Positions 32,800 through 44,508 of a stretch of 64,000 nucleotides of DNA are shown here, piece after piece. Each line of letters starts with the position of its first letter. Within the stretch, counting starts at the first letter, position 1. The notes under the pieces are model-generated. The model was not told the origin of the DNA, ran no database searches, and was given only the letters and a program-made list of their open reading frames with translations. The DNA comes from Endomychus coccineus. Its lineage: Eukaryota; Arthropoda; Insecta; Coleoptera; Endomychidae. The DNA lies in contig OY294068.1 in NCBI GenBank assembly GCA_958510875.1, forward strand, positions 15,105,282 through 15,169,281, given 5' to 3'. The position numbers and the translations under genes are program-made.

Positions 32800-34730
32800 G
32801 CTATTGTGACGCGGAATTCATCCATAAGCCAAGAATTTTCAAAATTAGCTATCCGCGGAAGTCTACTATACAAGGTAGTATTTTCAGTATATAGGGACGA
32901 TTATTTCTGGCCTAGTCGAAACCACCACATTGATTTTACTTATTACAGCTATGTTTCATGAGCCAAATAAAAACACCGGCGGTGTAACGCCATAGAAATC
33001 AATAGGCTTTATTATGCAGACGTCGTTATGTTCTGGAACGACTGACAGAGAAATAGAAATATCTGAAACTGAAAGTTGACCAACTTGATAGATGTCAAGT
33101 TTGAATTTACATATCATCGGAAGGCGGCGTGACGTGGAGACTGAGAGAACAAGGAGCAATAAGGAAACTCGCCTGGCATATCCCTGTGCAAGATCCCTTA
33201 TCGGGCGCGCCGGCTGTATAATAACGATATCACCACGTGACTGCAATGACAATTCGTGACTTGACAACATATACCGCTTATTTGCGGTTTCTGGATTATC
33301 AATATGAGAAAAATATATCTACCATCTAACACAGAGTATGATAAATTAATACGTTACGATACATAATGTCTGTTATGCTACGTAAGTCATAATGGAAAAA
33401 TAAATAATTCCTAAACATAGAGATCCCGATCCTGCTTGATGGAATATTAACAAAAGACGTCCTGAAGCGGTCGTCCACGTGTTGACTAATCATGGCCGAC
33501 GTTCCTAACTATACCGATCGATCGAATCGTTTCCTTAAACACATAGGGGCCCGTCCAATAATAGGAATGTTAACATGATTGGGAACTTGTGTTCTCAAGA
33601 ATTCAATGAAACTCACGATTGCTATCTTTTCTACCTTATCCTAAATAAGTTTAGCTAAGTTGCATAGGCAGTGCAAAAGCTAATAATATCAAGAATCTTA
33701 CTTTTTTCAGCGCTTCACCAGTTCAGTTTCTCAACTTCAAGCCTTTTAACTATTATTTCGTTTGCAAAGACATTAATTTGAATCTGTAGGTATTAATAAT
33801 GCCAAGTTATCCTAAAAAAGGCGATTTTCTTACATTTATTTTCTAGAAGAATTTATGGGATTCAATTGAAAGTATCTATCATCACTGCGTTAGGATCTCT
33901 ATGAAACAATTACTGACATGGAATAATTATTTTATTCTTTTATACTTCACTTTTGTTTCGTTCCAAACGTTTTTCGTTGATATACATAAAACGAATATTG
34001 TTTAAATATACAAGAATTGGCAAACATCTCATACTGACAGTGTAAACATTTCACTGAAAAATTGATTAATCTTAAAACGGTTTGGTAGTTCCCGAAAACG
34101 GAAATCGACATACGGCATCTAGGTTGTGCATTCTATCTGGGCGAGTCGTAATCTTATGGTTCAACCTTATTTGTTATTGTTTGGTTTTATTGAAAGATTA
34201 TTATCGACAATGAACAGGAAATTTGATGTCTAATAGTATCTAAACCTAGTTGTAGATGTGTATATTCCCTGATCGATGATATTTTTCGATAATATAAGGA
34301 TCGACTCATTCACGTGTTCACACCAGACCACTTTTGCTTGCTCGAATCTCAATTAGATATTCATTCACTATATTCTTTCTCTTTTATTCATTCAGAATCT
34401 AATTTATCAATTTAGTAGTCACAATAGTTTATGTCGTTCTCTAAGGCTTGTTTAACCTAACAATTATCCCGTGGTTGCATGGTATTCCGTATCTTCTTTC
34501 TTTGACCTTCCTCATATGGACTTGTAATGGTTATGTCTTTCTATGCTAGTCTTGGTGAGATAACGGAATAATTATTGATCTGGGTGAACTTAAATAAAAC
34601 CGAAATTCTCATTTACTGCTTTATGAGATCACCGAGTATCTGATATTGCTTGATCGGATTATTCATGTATATTTATGTCCTAAATAATAAATAAAACTTT
34701 TATGTTACTGTCGTTATTCCAGCATTGTGC
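32800..34730. other. Intergenic stretch, no gene recognised
   Basis: A 104-codon minus frame at 32956-33270 shows no known motif and starts at a non-compelling ATG. The rest (33290-34730) is AT-rich without frames or repeats. Confidence 0.5.
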
Positions 34731-34734
34731 TGTA

Positions 34735-35330
34735 ACATACGGGTGACTGCATAGCCTTAGGCTTGTGACATCACGATCAAGCGCTCAGGCCATGTACCAT
34801 AGAGGGTATTGGCTAAAGCTGATCAGCCCTCCATTTTCAAACTCTGTACCTGCGGAACTTCTCTCTACTTCATACTTCAATCGTAACAGCGAAGCTGAGG
34901 AACTTCCCGACGTCTATAACTTGTGCGCCCCGTAGTTCGAAGCCTTTTCCTTCAACTCCACTGTGTCCAGGGACGCAGATGAGTTACACTTTATCTCTCC
35001 TGACTAGTTTGGCCAGTGCGTATCCCTGCATTCTTTGACAAGCCTTGATGTGACTCTGGGTGCTTTGAGAGCTCATAGAGCCAGCCGACTGTCTGTGCAA
35101 ATATATATGCGCCTTTTTACATAGTTTCTTCGCAGCTTTTCCATGGCACAAGTGTGATATTTAGCCTTATTAGGTACACTCTCGCCACAGAAGCCTGACC
35201 TACTTTGGACCCATGTGTGAACCATACGAGCCCGTCTGGTTGCAGTAGGGTGATAGTTTCGTTACTTCAATCTTCTCCATCCGGGATGAGGATTTTGGGA
35301 GAAGTGGGACATATAGCTAGGATCATTCTA
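34735..35330 (-). pseudogene. LINE RNase H domain relic
   Basis: The minus strand gives LVWFTHGSKVGQASVARVY (~35225-35170, the first catalytic Asp changed to His), IYICTDSRLAL (~35105-35075), ALKAPRVTSRLVKECRDTHW and LICVPGHSGVEGKGFE (~34990-34940). These are the core RNase H segments of Jockey/I/R1-type LINEs. Further left a stretch shared with 12088-12122 and 12560-12595 follows. Many frameshifts. 35331-35470 may be part of it, but I see no motif. Confidence 0.75.
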
Positions 35331-37429
35331 TCTTGCTTCTTGCTAGTATGGGGCATTTGGAGATTACCTCAGTTAAAATCGATGAGTGTCCAAGTGAGTA
35401 GTGCGTTTTGGTCCAATGGCCTAGGCCCTTTAACCTATACGCCGTTCTCATATCCCGCCCCCCTTAATTAATAATAATACTAATCTCTCCTCCCAACATT
35501 CCTTCGCTGACTGACACAACGTCCTATGAAAGTTACAGGTTTTCATCGTCTCGTGTAGTCAAAATATTACAAGAAACTGAATGTGACATATAATATAGAC
35601 TTGTTCTATTTACATACGGATGCATTCAGCTAGTAGTTATTTTTTTCCATTTTTCGGATAATGATCATTCAAATGGGAATATCGTGATTTATTACTGAAT
35701 TTTATCCCCAGGACATCTCGTAATCGATGAGTTAGAGAATTTATGAACTACTTTGAATGTAGGAGAAAGTAGAGGGGCGTGTCGGACGAGCCTGCTCACG
35801 GAGTTTATTTTTCACGAAGTGTAAGGTGAACTGTAGGAATAGATCCATTGTGAATATGAGTCATGCGATAAGTGTCCCTGCACTCCTAATAAATAAACTG
35901 TAGGAAAGCGATTGCGGTTAATCTAAATTTATGTTCTCTTACATATGCAACGCATAAATGTCTATTTCGAACCCCATTGTATTCTCTCCTAGACATTCGG
36001 AACTAATTTAATCGGATTTATGTAGGGGTGAACCTAAGTGAAATTCTTCATCTTGCAGCAGCTCATATTATGCGATCGAGTAACGACAAGTTCAACACTC
36101 AATTCCGGAATAAATTAATTATTCGAAAACTACAAATATACGAGCATCCGAGAAATGCGAGAAAATGGGACATGAAAACAACACTCCCTGACTGGTTTCC
36201 AAAATTCACTATTATTGAGACAATTCTATCTTCCAAATTGATCAATATGTTCCTATTACATTTATTATGAGTAATATATTTCGGTATTTTACAAATCAAT
36301 TAAACTCAATGCGTGCCGACCTAAAACTTTTTAATGATTGATATTCCAAATATGAAACAATTCACAATTGTACGAAACAACTATAAATTGAAAATTAGAC
36401 AAACTTAAATAGCGGTGAGTAACAATACAGCAAAAACTGTAATAATGCGGCAAAATTTGCATACACTGAACCCAATAAACTACCGGACTTTTTAGATGTA
36501 ACACCACTAGTTTTTTTTTGTATACTAGAGAAGGAAATCTATAATGTTCGAAGAACAGCGTGTGAGCCAACAGTGGTTGGTATCAGTAGTATTCTAAGGT
36601 CCCATAGAATAAGTTTCGAGTTCTGTCAAATGTTCTCAAAACAATCTCAATTCCAGGCTGATTTCCGTTTCCCAATTCAGTAACCAGCGAACAAAATAGG
36701 AAGTATTCGTGTAGGTCCAGGTATTCTGGCAACCAGGTAATTTTTCCCATGTTTAGGTCGCTGGACTCATTTTGCTGCTGGGGAAGCGAAAACTGAATTA
36801 GTAATACGTGAGATGGAACGTACAATCATCTTGTAGATTACTTGTTATGGAGCCGTCGCGTCGTCTCTCATTTCATTTGTTTAACACCACTCTGTGAAAA
36901 TGCTGCACAACGTAAGTAGTTCCTTGTTGTTTTGTTTTTCATTACAATGTTAGTCGTAAACTACATTCACATCTCAGCAGTAAATTTTATTGCAATCTGT
37001 TCAGTCTCGAGGATTCATTATTTTACTTCCGTTGGGGCGTTACATATCTTAATTTATGTATCCATTTGATGATAAAATTTAACATCCCAGCCATCAGATG
37101 CGTTGTATCTGCACTAGTCTGTAAAAAAAACATCGGATTTGCACGTTGTAAAATGCATTGCTTGCGACGTTAGCGGTTATTCCACATCGCTACCATGATT
37201 ATTATTAATTCATTATTTATTTATTTATAATTAGATCATCCAACATATAAAATATTTAATTAAGCATGATACAATGTTTATATTTCATATATTGTCAATC
37301 TCATAGTCTTTACTATTTCAATCCAAGACGCCTCATAAGCAATCATCAGTTTAGGAGGTGAATTATACAGGGTGTATCGTAGCGAAAAAATGTATGGGGT
37401 GATGATGAAAATTAAGGAGGCTTTGATGT
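35331..37429. other. Intergenic stretch with a scrap of repeat
   Basis: 36520-36580 ('gagaaggaaatctataatgttcgaagaacagcgt') resembles 57528-57570, so it probably derives from the same LINE family. Frames at 36028-36270 and 36583-36825 show no motif. A CAGGGTGTAT-type transposon tip may sit at 37368, without a visible partner. Confidence 0.45.
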
Positions 37430-37565
37430 AAAAAAAGGTTATAGACAATTATCGCCCAATTGCCATCATCAATAACTGCTGCAAAATATTTGAATATTTC
37501 TTATATGATGCTACTTTCAATCATGTAAAACTGCAGATATCCCCAGAGTAACAACAAGGCGCCTT
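37430..37565 (+). pseudogene. Short LINE reverse transcriptase fragment
   Basis: The plus strand reads VIDNYRPIAIINNCCKIFEYF, the conserved first RT block of Jockey/CR1-type LINEs (normally 'NYRPISLL...K.FE'), followed by ISPE.QQGAL (the 'QFGF' region). Too short to classify further; frameshifts flank it. Confidence 0.6.
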
Positions 37566-37717
37566 ACTTCGTAACAGTCGCAAAACTGAATTGAAACCTG
37601 AAACTCTGATTTAAAATACCAGAATAAGTAGAAGTCCCACCAGCTCCCTCCATGGGAGATGCAAAGACCGAAGAGGAGTAATTATTGATTTGATTTGGAC
37701 CATTTAACTCTCCAGTG

Positions 37718-39407
37718 CAGAGGCGGCTCCTCGAAGGAGGCTAAGGAGGCTCAGCCTCCTCACCAATTCATCTTAATGATCATTCTCCATTTTATTTCCT
37801 GTTTCTCTGATAATTCTTTAAATTTTACAATTAATTCCCCGTTCTCAGTAGTTATTTTCAATCTGGCAACAGTGCCCAGAGGTTAGATTCTCTATATATC
37901 TCGAACGCTAAACACGTGCGCTCAACACAGTTGCCGTTCTTACAACCAGTCCAATCGCTCTACATCAAGTAAAACACTAGAATTACAACGTTCTCTGTAG
38001 GCTAGCCTCTCGTTCGCCGTCGGTCAGTCGTATGAAATACGAGACTTGCTGGGACATGTGCTGTGTCAGTGCTTCTTATTGAGTCATGCCACGCGACGCG
38101 AAGTAAGGTTAGATTAAAATTTGTCTGATCGGTAAATTATTAAAAGTTAAAATGAGTGGAAGTCGTAGTAGTGATTTAGTTGCTGGCTTTGTAGAAAATC
38201 CATTTAGTGGATTAACATATGACAGAAAAGTGGTTTTTAAAAATAAACGGCCTTTACCGGATTTGAAAGGATTAGTGATGACGATCATTTAATACTGATA
38301 ATTAAAAAAAAATTTTATGTTTAACGGGATCTGAGGTACACAATAAATTATATTGCTGGTATTGCTTGCTATTTACATCTGATACAACTTCATGTTGGGG
38401 GCACTCGGGTTATGATGATTTGAAAAATTTAGCTCGTGGTATAGACAGACATGAAAAATCGCAGGAACATATTACATCGAGTATTAAGTTTAAATTAACC
38501 GGTAAACAGAATATTGTTAAAGGAGGAAAACATATAATTTGGTGGACAAGAAACTACATTATAAACTACTTATTTTATGAAATTTTAGATACTATTAAAG
38601 GTCAAATTGAGATTCGATTTTCCGATTTACATGAATTGAAGTTTTTCGACTTGACGAATAGAAGATTTTTCGAATCTTTTTCAAAAGAGTTTCCCAATAC
38701 ACTTTTAGATAACTTAGTTCTAAAATATAAATTTTTTGATAAAATTGCACTGCACAATGAATTATGCGTCATATACTCGGATAAAGATATTTTAGGCCAG
38801 TACGACATTCACGCCTATATGATAAAATATATGATAGACAATGATTTGCAACAAGTTTTACCTCAGTTTTATAAACTACTTTGTTTGACAGTCACCATTC
38901 CTGTCACGTCGGCATCCGTGGAGAGATCATTTTCTACTCTCAAACGAATTAAAACATACATGCGAAATATAATGGGCCAAAATCGTTTATACAATGTTAG
39001 TTTGATATCTATTGAGAAAGATTTAGTAAAACACTTAAAACAAAATGATACATTTTATGATAATATTATTGATCATTTTTCGCAAACTAAAGACAGTAGA
39101 ATTCCGTAAATATGTAAAAAAAGTTGATTAAATTAATAAAAAAAAAACAAAATATGAAAAATTAAAAAAAAAGAAAAATATTAAAAATCCAAAAAAAATT
39201 AGAAAACAATAAAACGAACGAGAAAATTTTTTGCCAAGAGAAACTCTACACCTCCACGTTGGTTCTTGCTGGGCAACAATTAATTTTGTCAGTGAAGTAG
39301 CTGGTACGGTCGCTGCGCAAAGGTTAAATTAATTGGCTGAATAGAGTATATTATACAAAAACGTTTTATGTCCAACCTCCTCTTTTAAAAAGTTCACGAG
39401 CCTCTCC
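37718..39407 (+). mobile_element. hAT-superfamily transposon, internally deleted
   Basis: The left end CAGAGGCGGCTCC and a right end near 'gagcctct' (39398-39407) form a short imperfect inverted repeat, starting CAGAGGC as in many hAT elements. Sequence next to the left end (CTCCAGTG) and right end (CTCCAGGT) could be a diverged 8-bp target duplication, but this is weak. The gene inside joins an N-terminal zinc finger to the C-terminal dimerisation domain. Confidence 0.65.
38152..39109 (+). pseudogene. hAT transposase with the catalytic centre deleted
   Basis: Starts MSGSRSSDLVAGFVENPFSG at 38152. After stops and a frameshift near 38330 it continues LYCWYCLLFTSDTTSCW, then YDDLKNLARGIDRHEKSQEH, which is the TTF-type zinc-finger region of zinc-finger-MYM-like hAT proteins. 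The frame 38366-39109 is then open through KFFDLTNRRFF, QFYKLLCLTVTIPVTSASVE, RSFSTLKRIKTYMRN and NVSLISIEKDL, the hAT dimerisation domain. About 350 residues that should carry the catalytic triad are missing. A deletion product of this kind cannot transpose itself. Confidence 0.82.
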
Positions 39408-39409
39408 AG

Positions 39410-40920
39410 GTATGTCTATAGGTCTTTTTTTTTAATATTCCGAACGTTCACTCCTCTCCAAAACTCTCTCGTGTCATACTCTGAGAATGAGCCAGATATG
39501 CTGCCTTTTCCCTTCTGATTGCCTCATAATCTTAGATTTTTGATCTATGGTATGAGCTCGATCTCGTTCCCTCATCATGAGTTATCGGGTAATAATAATT
39601 ATTTCCCATTTAATTTTAGAATATCTAGGTGTTGAGGTGTTGGGGATCAGATAAATCATGTTGTATCTCTTAAAAAAGGCGGTAGTTCGGAAATCAATAT
39701 CTGCTACGTGAAAATAGAAACGAATATGTTTTACGTGCATTCAGGAACAGATTCCCTCATGCAGAACATCCATTTGGATTTGCATACTCAAATTGAAGCT
39801 GTTTACATAAGTTCAATAATGCATCGGACCACGACAATCGAATACAAACAGGTCCCGAACGAAGACAAAAAGACTAGAATCTATAAACTTGTTCTGTATG
39901 ATATCTGTTTGCTGCGTTCAACTTTTTACGAGAAAACTTGCTACGCGAAAATCTCCCCGGAGTATTCGATCGCTTTTTATCCACGAAAGCGATTGTAAAA
40001 TGGTACGTGACGAAAATGCCGAATTGCGAAGCGAAATTGTATATTTTAAGATATTAAAAATGTTCTTGCATCTGTCTCGATTCAAAATATGCACCGAAGT
40101 TATGGATTGAGCTATCATTTATTATAATAGAACGAATAAGTAGGAGGAAACGAAATACACAGCGAAGAAGATGCGCGATTCAATATATGTATAAGTAATT
40201 CACAATTGGAAAATGATCATAACAAGGTTCTAAACCCAGCCTAATCTGCCTCATTGGTTATCCAGTTTATTTAGAGCTATTCTGACCAAGTACATAATGC
40301 TTTGCCCTCCAAAAATATAAAAATATTTGTTTTGTTTGAGGCATTGATTATCATTAAGATGGAGTGAGCGTTAGCGAATGAAGTCGTTACTTGATTCAGT
40401 AGGGTTATTTGACAAATGTTTGTTCTCGTGTAACGGCAAAATGTCAAATGCAATCCATTTGGAATTTTGACACAAACTAGATCTGATGCTCGAAGTTTAC
40501 AGTCATAAAAAACCGTTTTGGACTTATTGAGCAGGGGGTCCGTCGAAATACTCGACGCTATTCCCTTTGTTTCGCGCACTGTTCTGTGCGCTATTTATCC
40601 GGCCGATTGCAGAGAGAAATAGTGCTTATAAACTTGGCGATTAGTACAAACACTGGAATGCCCTCTACAATTCACCAGAGGCTGTTGAGGGGAGTAGGTT
40701 AACCTGCTTTCTGGACTCAGCTTTGTGTGCTAATGTCGCTTTCTTTTTCTGATGCCGACTGATTCTTTTCATGGATTTGTAACTTACTATTATGATATGG
40801 AATCTAAAAAAGATGAATTAAAGAGTTCTTAAGTTACAGTTGAGGTGTGATGACTACAATTCCTTCTGCAAAATGGATGCAGTTTGAGTTACAGGGTCAA
40901 AAAACAAGACTAATTATGCG
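39410..40920. other. Intergenic stretch with one unassigned open frame
   Basis: A 96-codon plus frame (39708-39998) and the overlapping end of another (to 40110, ENAELRSEI) have a somewhat coding-like composition, but match no family I recognise and lack supporting splice context. The rest shows nothing. Confidence 0.4.
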
Positions 40921-40924
40921 AATC

Positions 40925-41155
40925 ACGTTTTGGAACATAATTCCACCCTTAATCCCGATATTTTACATATTCAGAAAAAAAGACATATACCAGAATCCAT
41001 AGCGATTTTAAAACATTCAAAAAACAATAGTAACATTGTATCAAATGACCAAATCGATACATGTAATTCACCCCTTATCAACAATGTTGTAAATAAACTC
41101 GTACGTAAGCCATCGTCTGCCCCCATCGCTCGATTTGTAATACATTTAGATTAAA
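40925..41155 (+). pseudogene. Penelope-like protein, C-terminal tail (lineage 3)
   Basis: The frame reads ANHVLEHNSTLNPDILHIQK, then AILKHSKNNSNIVSNDQ and INNVVNKL. This corresponds to the segment after the GIY-YIG core of Penelope proteins (an 'H....NH.F.P....LH....' stretch, then 'LNEQ..L..SPL'). It is followed within 60 bp by a hammerhead-like motif, as expected at a Penelope 3' end. The nuclease core and RT are not seen upstream. Confidence 0.6.
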
Positions 41156-41209
41156 TCCTAATAGTTAAGGACATACTTTTATATTTAGCTGTAATTGATA
41201 CCTCCTAGC

Positions 41210-41246
41210 TTTGAGAATGCCGCAGTGTGGTGAAACAATTTGTCAG
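41210..41246 (+). ncRNA. Hammerhead-like Penelope end (lineage 3)
   Basis: TTGAGAA, T, stem GCCGCA/TGTGGT, GAAACAATTTGTC. The core is off consensus (CTGANGA). The same end occurs on the minus strand at 50811-50848 with matching flanks ('gtcagcatta..aattaaatg'). Confidence 0.4.
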
Positions 41247-41299
41247 CATTAGTTTCCAAATTAAATGTCACAAATTTTTCTGTAAAAACTTGAGTTTAA

Positions 41300-41990
41300 T
41301 TCTCCAACTTTCGAAAAAATAATAAAATAAAATTTATATCTTGTTAGAAAAAGAATTTTTCTGTTCACAATTATTTATCATTATTTTTGGTACATATGTA
41401 CATGATGCGGTAATCGATTTCGAAATGACTTAACGCGCAGTTGGTACCATATTCGAGACTCATTGAAATTATACCACCTAAACTCATTCTTTCATGAACG
41501 GATACTTATAATATCAAAGATGTTGGCATCAAAAACTAAATATTATTGCTCTGTATATTGTGGTAATTCGACCAATCTACCCTTGGTCTATAAACGGTTC
41601 CGTTCCGTTGTTCTCTGTTGTTATAATAATAATAAAAATAAGGTTACCAGATTGACACGAGAATTTTATCTATCACTATATCAATCCGAGTTTTGTATAT
41701 TTAACAAATAAAAAATGGTCCTTCCAGCCGGATCGTATAATAGTGTAAATATCGTCACGAGGCATAACTAAGAAGGATCTGCCTCTGAGCTCATGTTTCT
41801 GAAGAAGACACATAGTTCTCCCAGATTTATCTCCCTTCTAAAGATCTGTCTATGCAAGTTAAATGTTAGAAAGGAGATCCTGCTTTCAACAAAAGGTCAA
41901 AATTATTCAATATATTTCATCTGTTCGTCTGATTCTTGCAATGCAATCTTGTTCAAGATGGTTGGTATATTCATCGATTCATCGGCAATG
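41300..41990. other. Intergenic stretch, nothing recognised
   Basis: Three modest frames (41463-41711, 41793-42081) show no motif. Short AAT/ATA run near 41625. Confidence 0.45.
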
Positions 41991-41999
41991 GAGTTTTAT

Positions 42000-42475
42000 T
42001 CCAGTGAAAGCTCTCAGTGAAGAGAACGAAATTGTTATAGAGCAACCACTCACAAAGGAAAGGGTAAGGAGTCGGTATTAGGGAATAATAAGTCCTTGTA
42101 AAGAAAACTTCGTGCATGCACTAACACCTGATTCAAAGATAGATGGCAATGACTTAATTATTCGGGAATCTCTCCTGATAAAACTATTAGATGATTATGA
42201 TACAGTTACAGAAATAGAAGACTCTATCTATCGATGAAAATGATAATGATCAAAATGTATTACAGCTTCAAGATATGTTATAGAAAATCAATATATTTCT
42301 CTTCACAGTATAATAAAAACCCTGATTCAAAAACATACTATAGATTCTTCCAAAGGTGAAATACATTTTCGTTATTCAGTAGCTCTGGTCTAACAATGCA
42401 AAAAACCTGGATATTCCAAATATGTAAAGAGAGCTTCAATGAAACTATGCATATTTAAGCTTTGGTGTCCAAGTT
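42000..42475 (+). repeat. Duplicated block, copy A
   Basis: 'agaacgaaattgttatag' through 'atgatgatca..gtattacagcttcaagatatgttatagaaaatca' to 'cttcaatgaaactatgc' is repeated at 42575-42751 plus 43152-43405. Fragments such as VIEQPLTKERVRSRY read like old coding sequence, but I cannot name it. Confidence 0.7.
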
Positions 42476-42751
42476 CTGTGACAATAATTAATAATTCTGT
42501 ATACAGGGTAGTTGATAGATATGAATCTTAATTGATTGAAGATAGGAATAGTTCATTGCTTACTAATTCTGTGCAGAGAACGTAATTCTTATATAGCAAC
42601 CAGGAAAAAGAAATATGAACTCACAAAGGAATATGGTAAGGGGTCGGTATTAGGGGATAATAATTCCTCGTATAGAAAACTTCGTAAATTCACTAACATT
42701 TGATTCAAAGATAGATGTCAATGAATTATTTGTTCGAGAATCTTTTCTGAT

Positions 42752-42983
42752 TGTGGTGCGATATAGTAGGAACAGCAAGTACAGTATACATCTGACATTC
42801 TTCTAATTAATTTAATATTAACTGTAATGATCGAAATTGGTAGGTTAGGATATTGTAACATATATTGTTTATATTAGGATAGGTCAACATGATTCATAAG
42901 TGTAATGTAGGTCGAGAGTTAAATAAAGTTCATCAAATAAGTAACATGAAAAGTCTCTACCACCCTGAGAATTTAACATCACA
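42752..42983 (+). mobile_element. LTR of a Gypsy-type retrotransposon (232 bp)
   Basis: Begins TGTGGTGCG, ends CATCACA, contains AATAAA at ~42923, and is followed at once by a primer-binding-site-like sequence. It interrupts duplicated block B, which gives independent evidence for insertion. About 170 bp of leader-like sequence follows to ~43150; there is no second LTR. Confidence 0.65.
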
Positions 42984-43000
42984 TGGCGATCCTGCTAAGG
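42984..43000 (+). other. Primer-binding-site-like sequence (tRNA-Arg type)
   Basis: TGGCGATCCTGC fits the 3' end of insect tRNA-Arg (acceptor ..GCAGGATCG plus CCA); the next bases (TAAGG) fit less well. Directly abuts the LTR end. Confidence 0.5.
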
Positions 43001-43459
43001 CCCTAAGTTAGGTGGGAATTTGTGTTTTTAATAAAAATATAGTTCCTGTGCAGGTAGATATAGTCTTACGCTATAAATGTAACAGTAAAATTGTTAAAAA
43101 CAAACAGCAACTCTGACAAAGTCAACCTTATAATGGAGGCTGGCACGTTTATTATGCATTTGATGATTATGATACAGTTCAGAAAGTGAAGAAGACACTT
43201 CGATGAAAATGATAATGATCAGAATGTATTACAGCTTCAAGATATGTTATAGAAAATCAAAACATTTCTCTTCAGAGTAAAATTTAAAAAAGCCTTGATT
43301 CAGAAACATACTATAGATTCTGCCAGAGGAACAACAATACTGCCAAAGGAACGACAATGGAAGAAACCTGGATATCTGAAATATGTAAAGCGAGTTTCAA
43401 TGAAACTATCCGTGTTTTAAACTTTAGCGATTTTCATGAATATTATGTATATTTCTAAC

Positions 43460-44508
43460 CTGATTAGTGCCAATTTGACAACAGCTCTGTATGGTGTTTT
43501 CATAATTCTAGCAGAATTTTCAAGAGAATGTTCAGAGTTCCTTCCAATTGAACTTCCATCACTACACTCTGAATTTTTCGCAGACGATAAACTTTTAGTA
43601 AATTCAATCCCAGATGACAATGCACTATCAATAGATCTAAAATAGTTATTGTACGTGGTCTTGGGAATAGTACTATATCCGGGTTCACTTTTTGTCGCTA
43701 AATTGTTGAAAGTCAGTAAACTTTTTCGAGGATTTGTAGATTCCACCTCGGCGCTGTTGTTTCCATACAAAGCATCGATTTCATAATCAAGGGAGGCCCG
43801 AGTATGCCTATTGCTCAGTTTCATTGTATCTTCCATATCATTTTGACGCGAATAGAAGTCTAAATTATCACTTTGGTCATCGGACAGCTCTTTATCTGGT
43901 GTTTTATATCCAATGGAAAAATTTTTGATCTCTTCATTTTCATCTATGTCCGATATATAGTGCTCATTGAAAAATACAGTTTGATAGTCAGGCGATACTT
44001 CTTTTGACTCGTAATGATCGAATTTATGACGTAGTTCCCTCGTTAGCACGTTAACCTCGTCAATTTCTTCCGATAGCATGGAATCTTTCGAGCAATATTT
44101 ACTTTTGGCCGGCATTTGCGGCTGTGCCTTACGAAAAACACCTGAACTTCGAATCGGTAGCTCATTGAAATCTTCCAGTCGTTTCGATAAATCATCGAAA
44201 TTACGATGACGTGGCAACGGAGACGAACCAAGTCTATCCGAAACGCTGTAGCTTTTCAGAGTAATTGCGTGACGCATACTCTGAAAGGCATTAGAGCGAC
44301 TCAGCATCGGCGAACAACAGAATTCTGTACTCCTGGAGCTCAAAATTCTCCTGTAACCGCAACCGCCGCGAGTCTGCAAATCGAAACGAGACGTCACCAT
44401 TATATTGGGCATCGGCGGCGGTGTTGGAAGCGGCACATCCGGCGAATACGATGGCGAAGAGGACATTGTATTACATCGGAAAGGAGAATGTTCATCAGAA
44501 GCTCGCAT
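43460..44508 (-). CDS. First coding exon of an unrecognised host gene
   Basis: An open 349-codon frame starts at ATG 44508 (context aaaaATGCG) and ends at CAG|GTTAGA, a good donor (last exon base 43460); reading beyond the donor gives AT-rich intron-like sequence. The product is Ser-rich and mostly disordered: a proline-rich start (VPLPTPPPMP), basic and Ser/Arg-rich stretch to ~residue 100, FDDLSKRLEDFNELP, an acidic middle (EEIDEVNVLTRELRHKFDHYE, DIDENEEIKNF), and a Ser-rich end (SSAKNSECSDGSSIGRNSEH). There is no signal peptide, membrane segment or known domain, so function is unknown. It is not broken, unlike nearly everything else here, which argues for a functional gene. Downstream exons must lie further left, beyond at least one long transposon-filled intron. 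I cannot name the family. Confidence 0.7.

Larger units (their letters stand above)
42575..43420 (+). repeat. Duplicated block, copy B, split by an LTR insertion
   Basis: Matches copy A up to CTGAT at 42751, resumes at 'gatgattatgatacagtt' (43157), and continues to ~43405. The ~400 bp in between is the LTR fragment at 42752. The block ends within 40 bp of the host exon's splice donor, so it lies in that gene's intron. Confidence 0.7.

Noticed and set aside
32956..33270. 104-codon frame on the minus strand
   Set aside because: No motif, weak start and no splice context; length is within chance for a window of this size.
37368..37390. CAGGGTGTAT as another mariner-like element end
   Set aside because: No complementary end within several kb and little similarity beyond the first eight bases.
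39708..39998. 96-codon frame, possible host exon
   Set aside because: Composition is plausible, but there is no family match and no convincing splice sites; kept only as a note on the stretch.
42000..42475. Duplicated block as a recognisable gene
   Set aside because: Short readable stretches exist, but stops are frequent and no family could be named.
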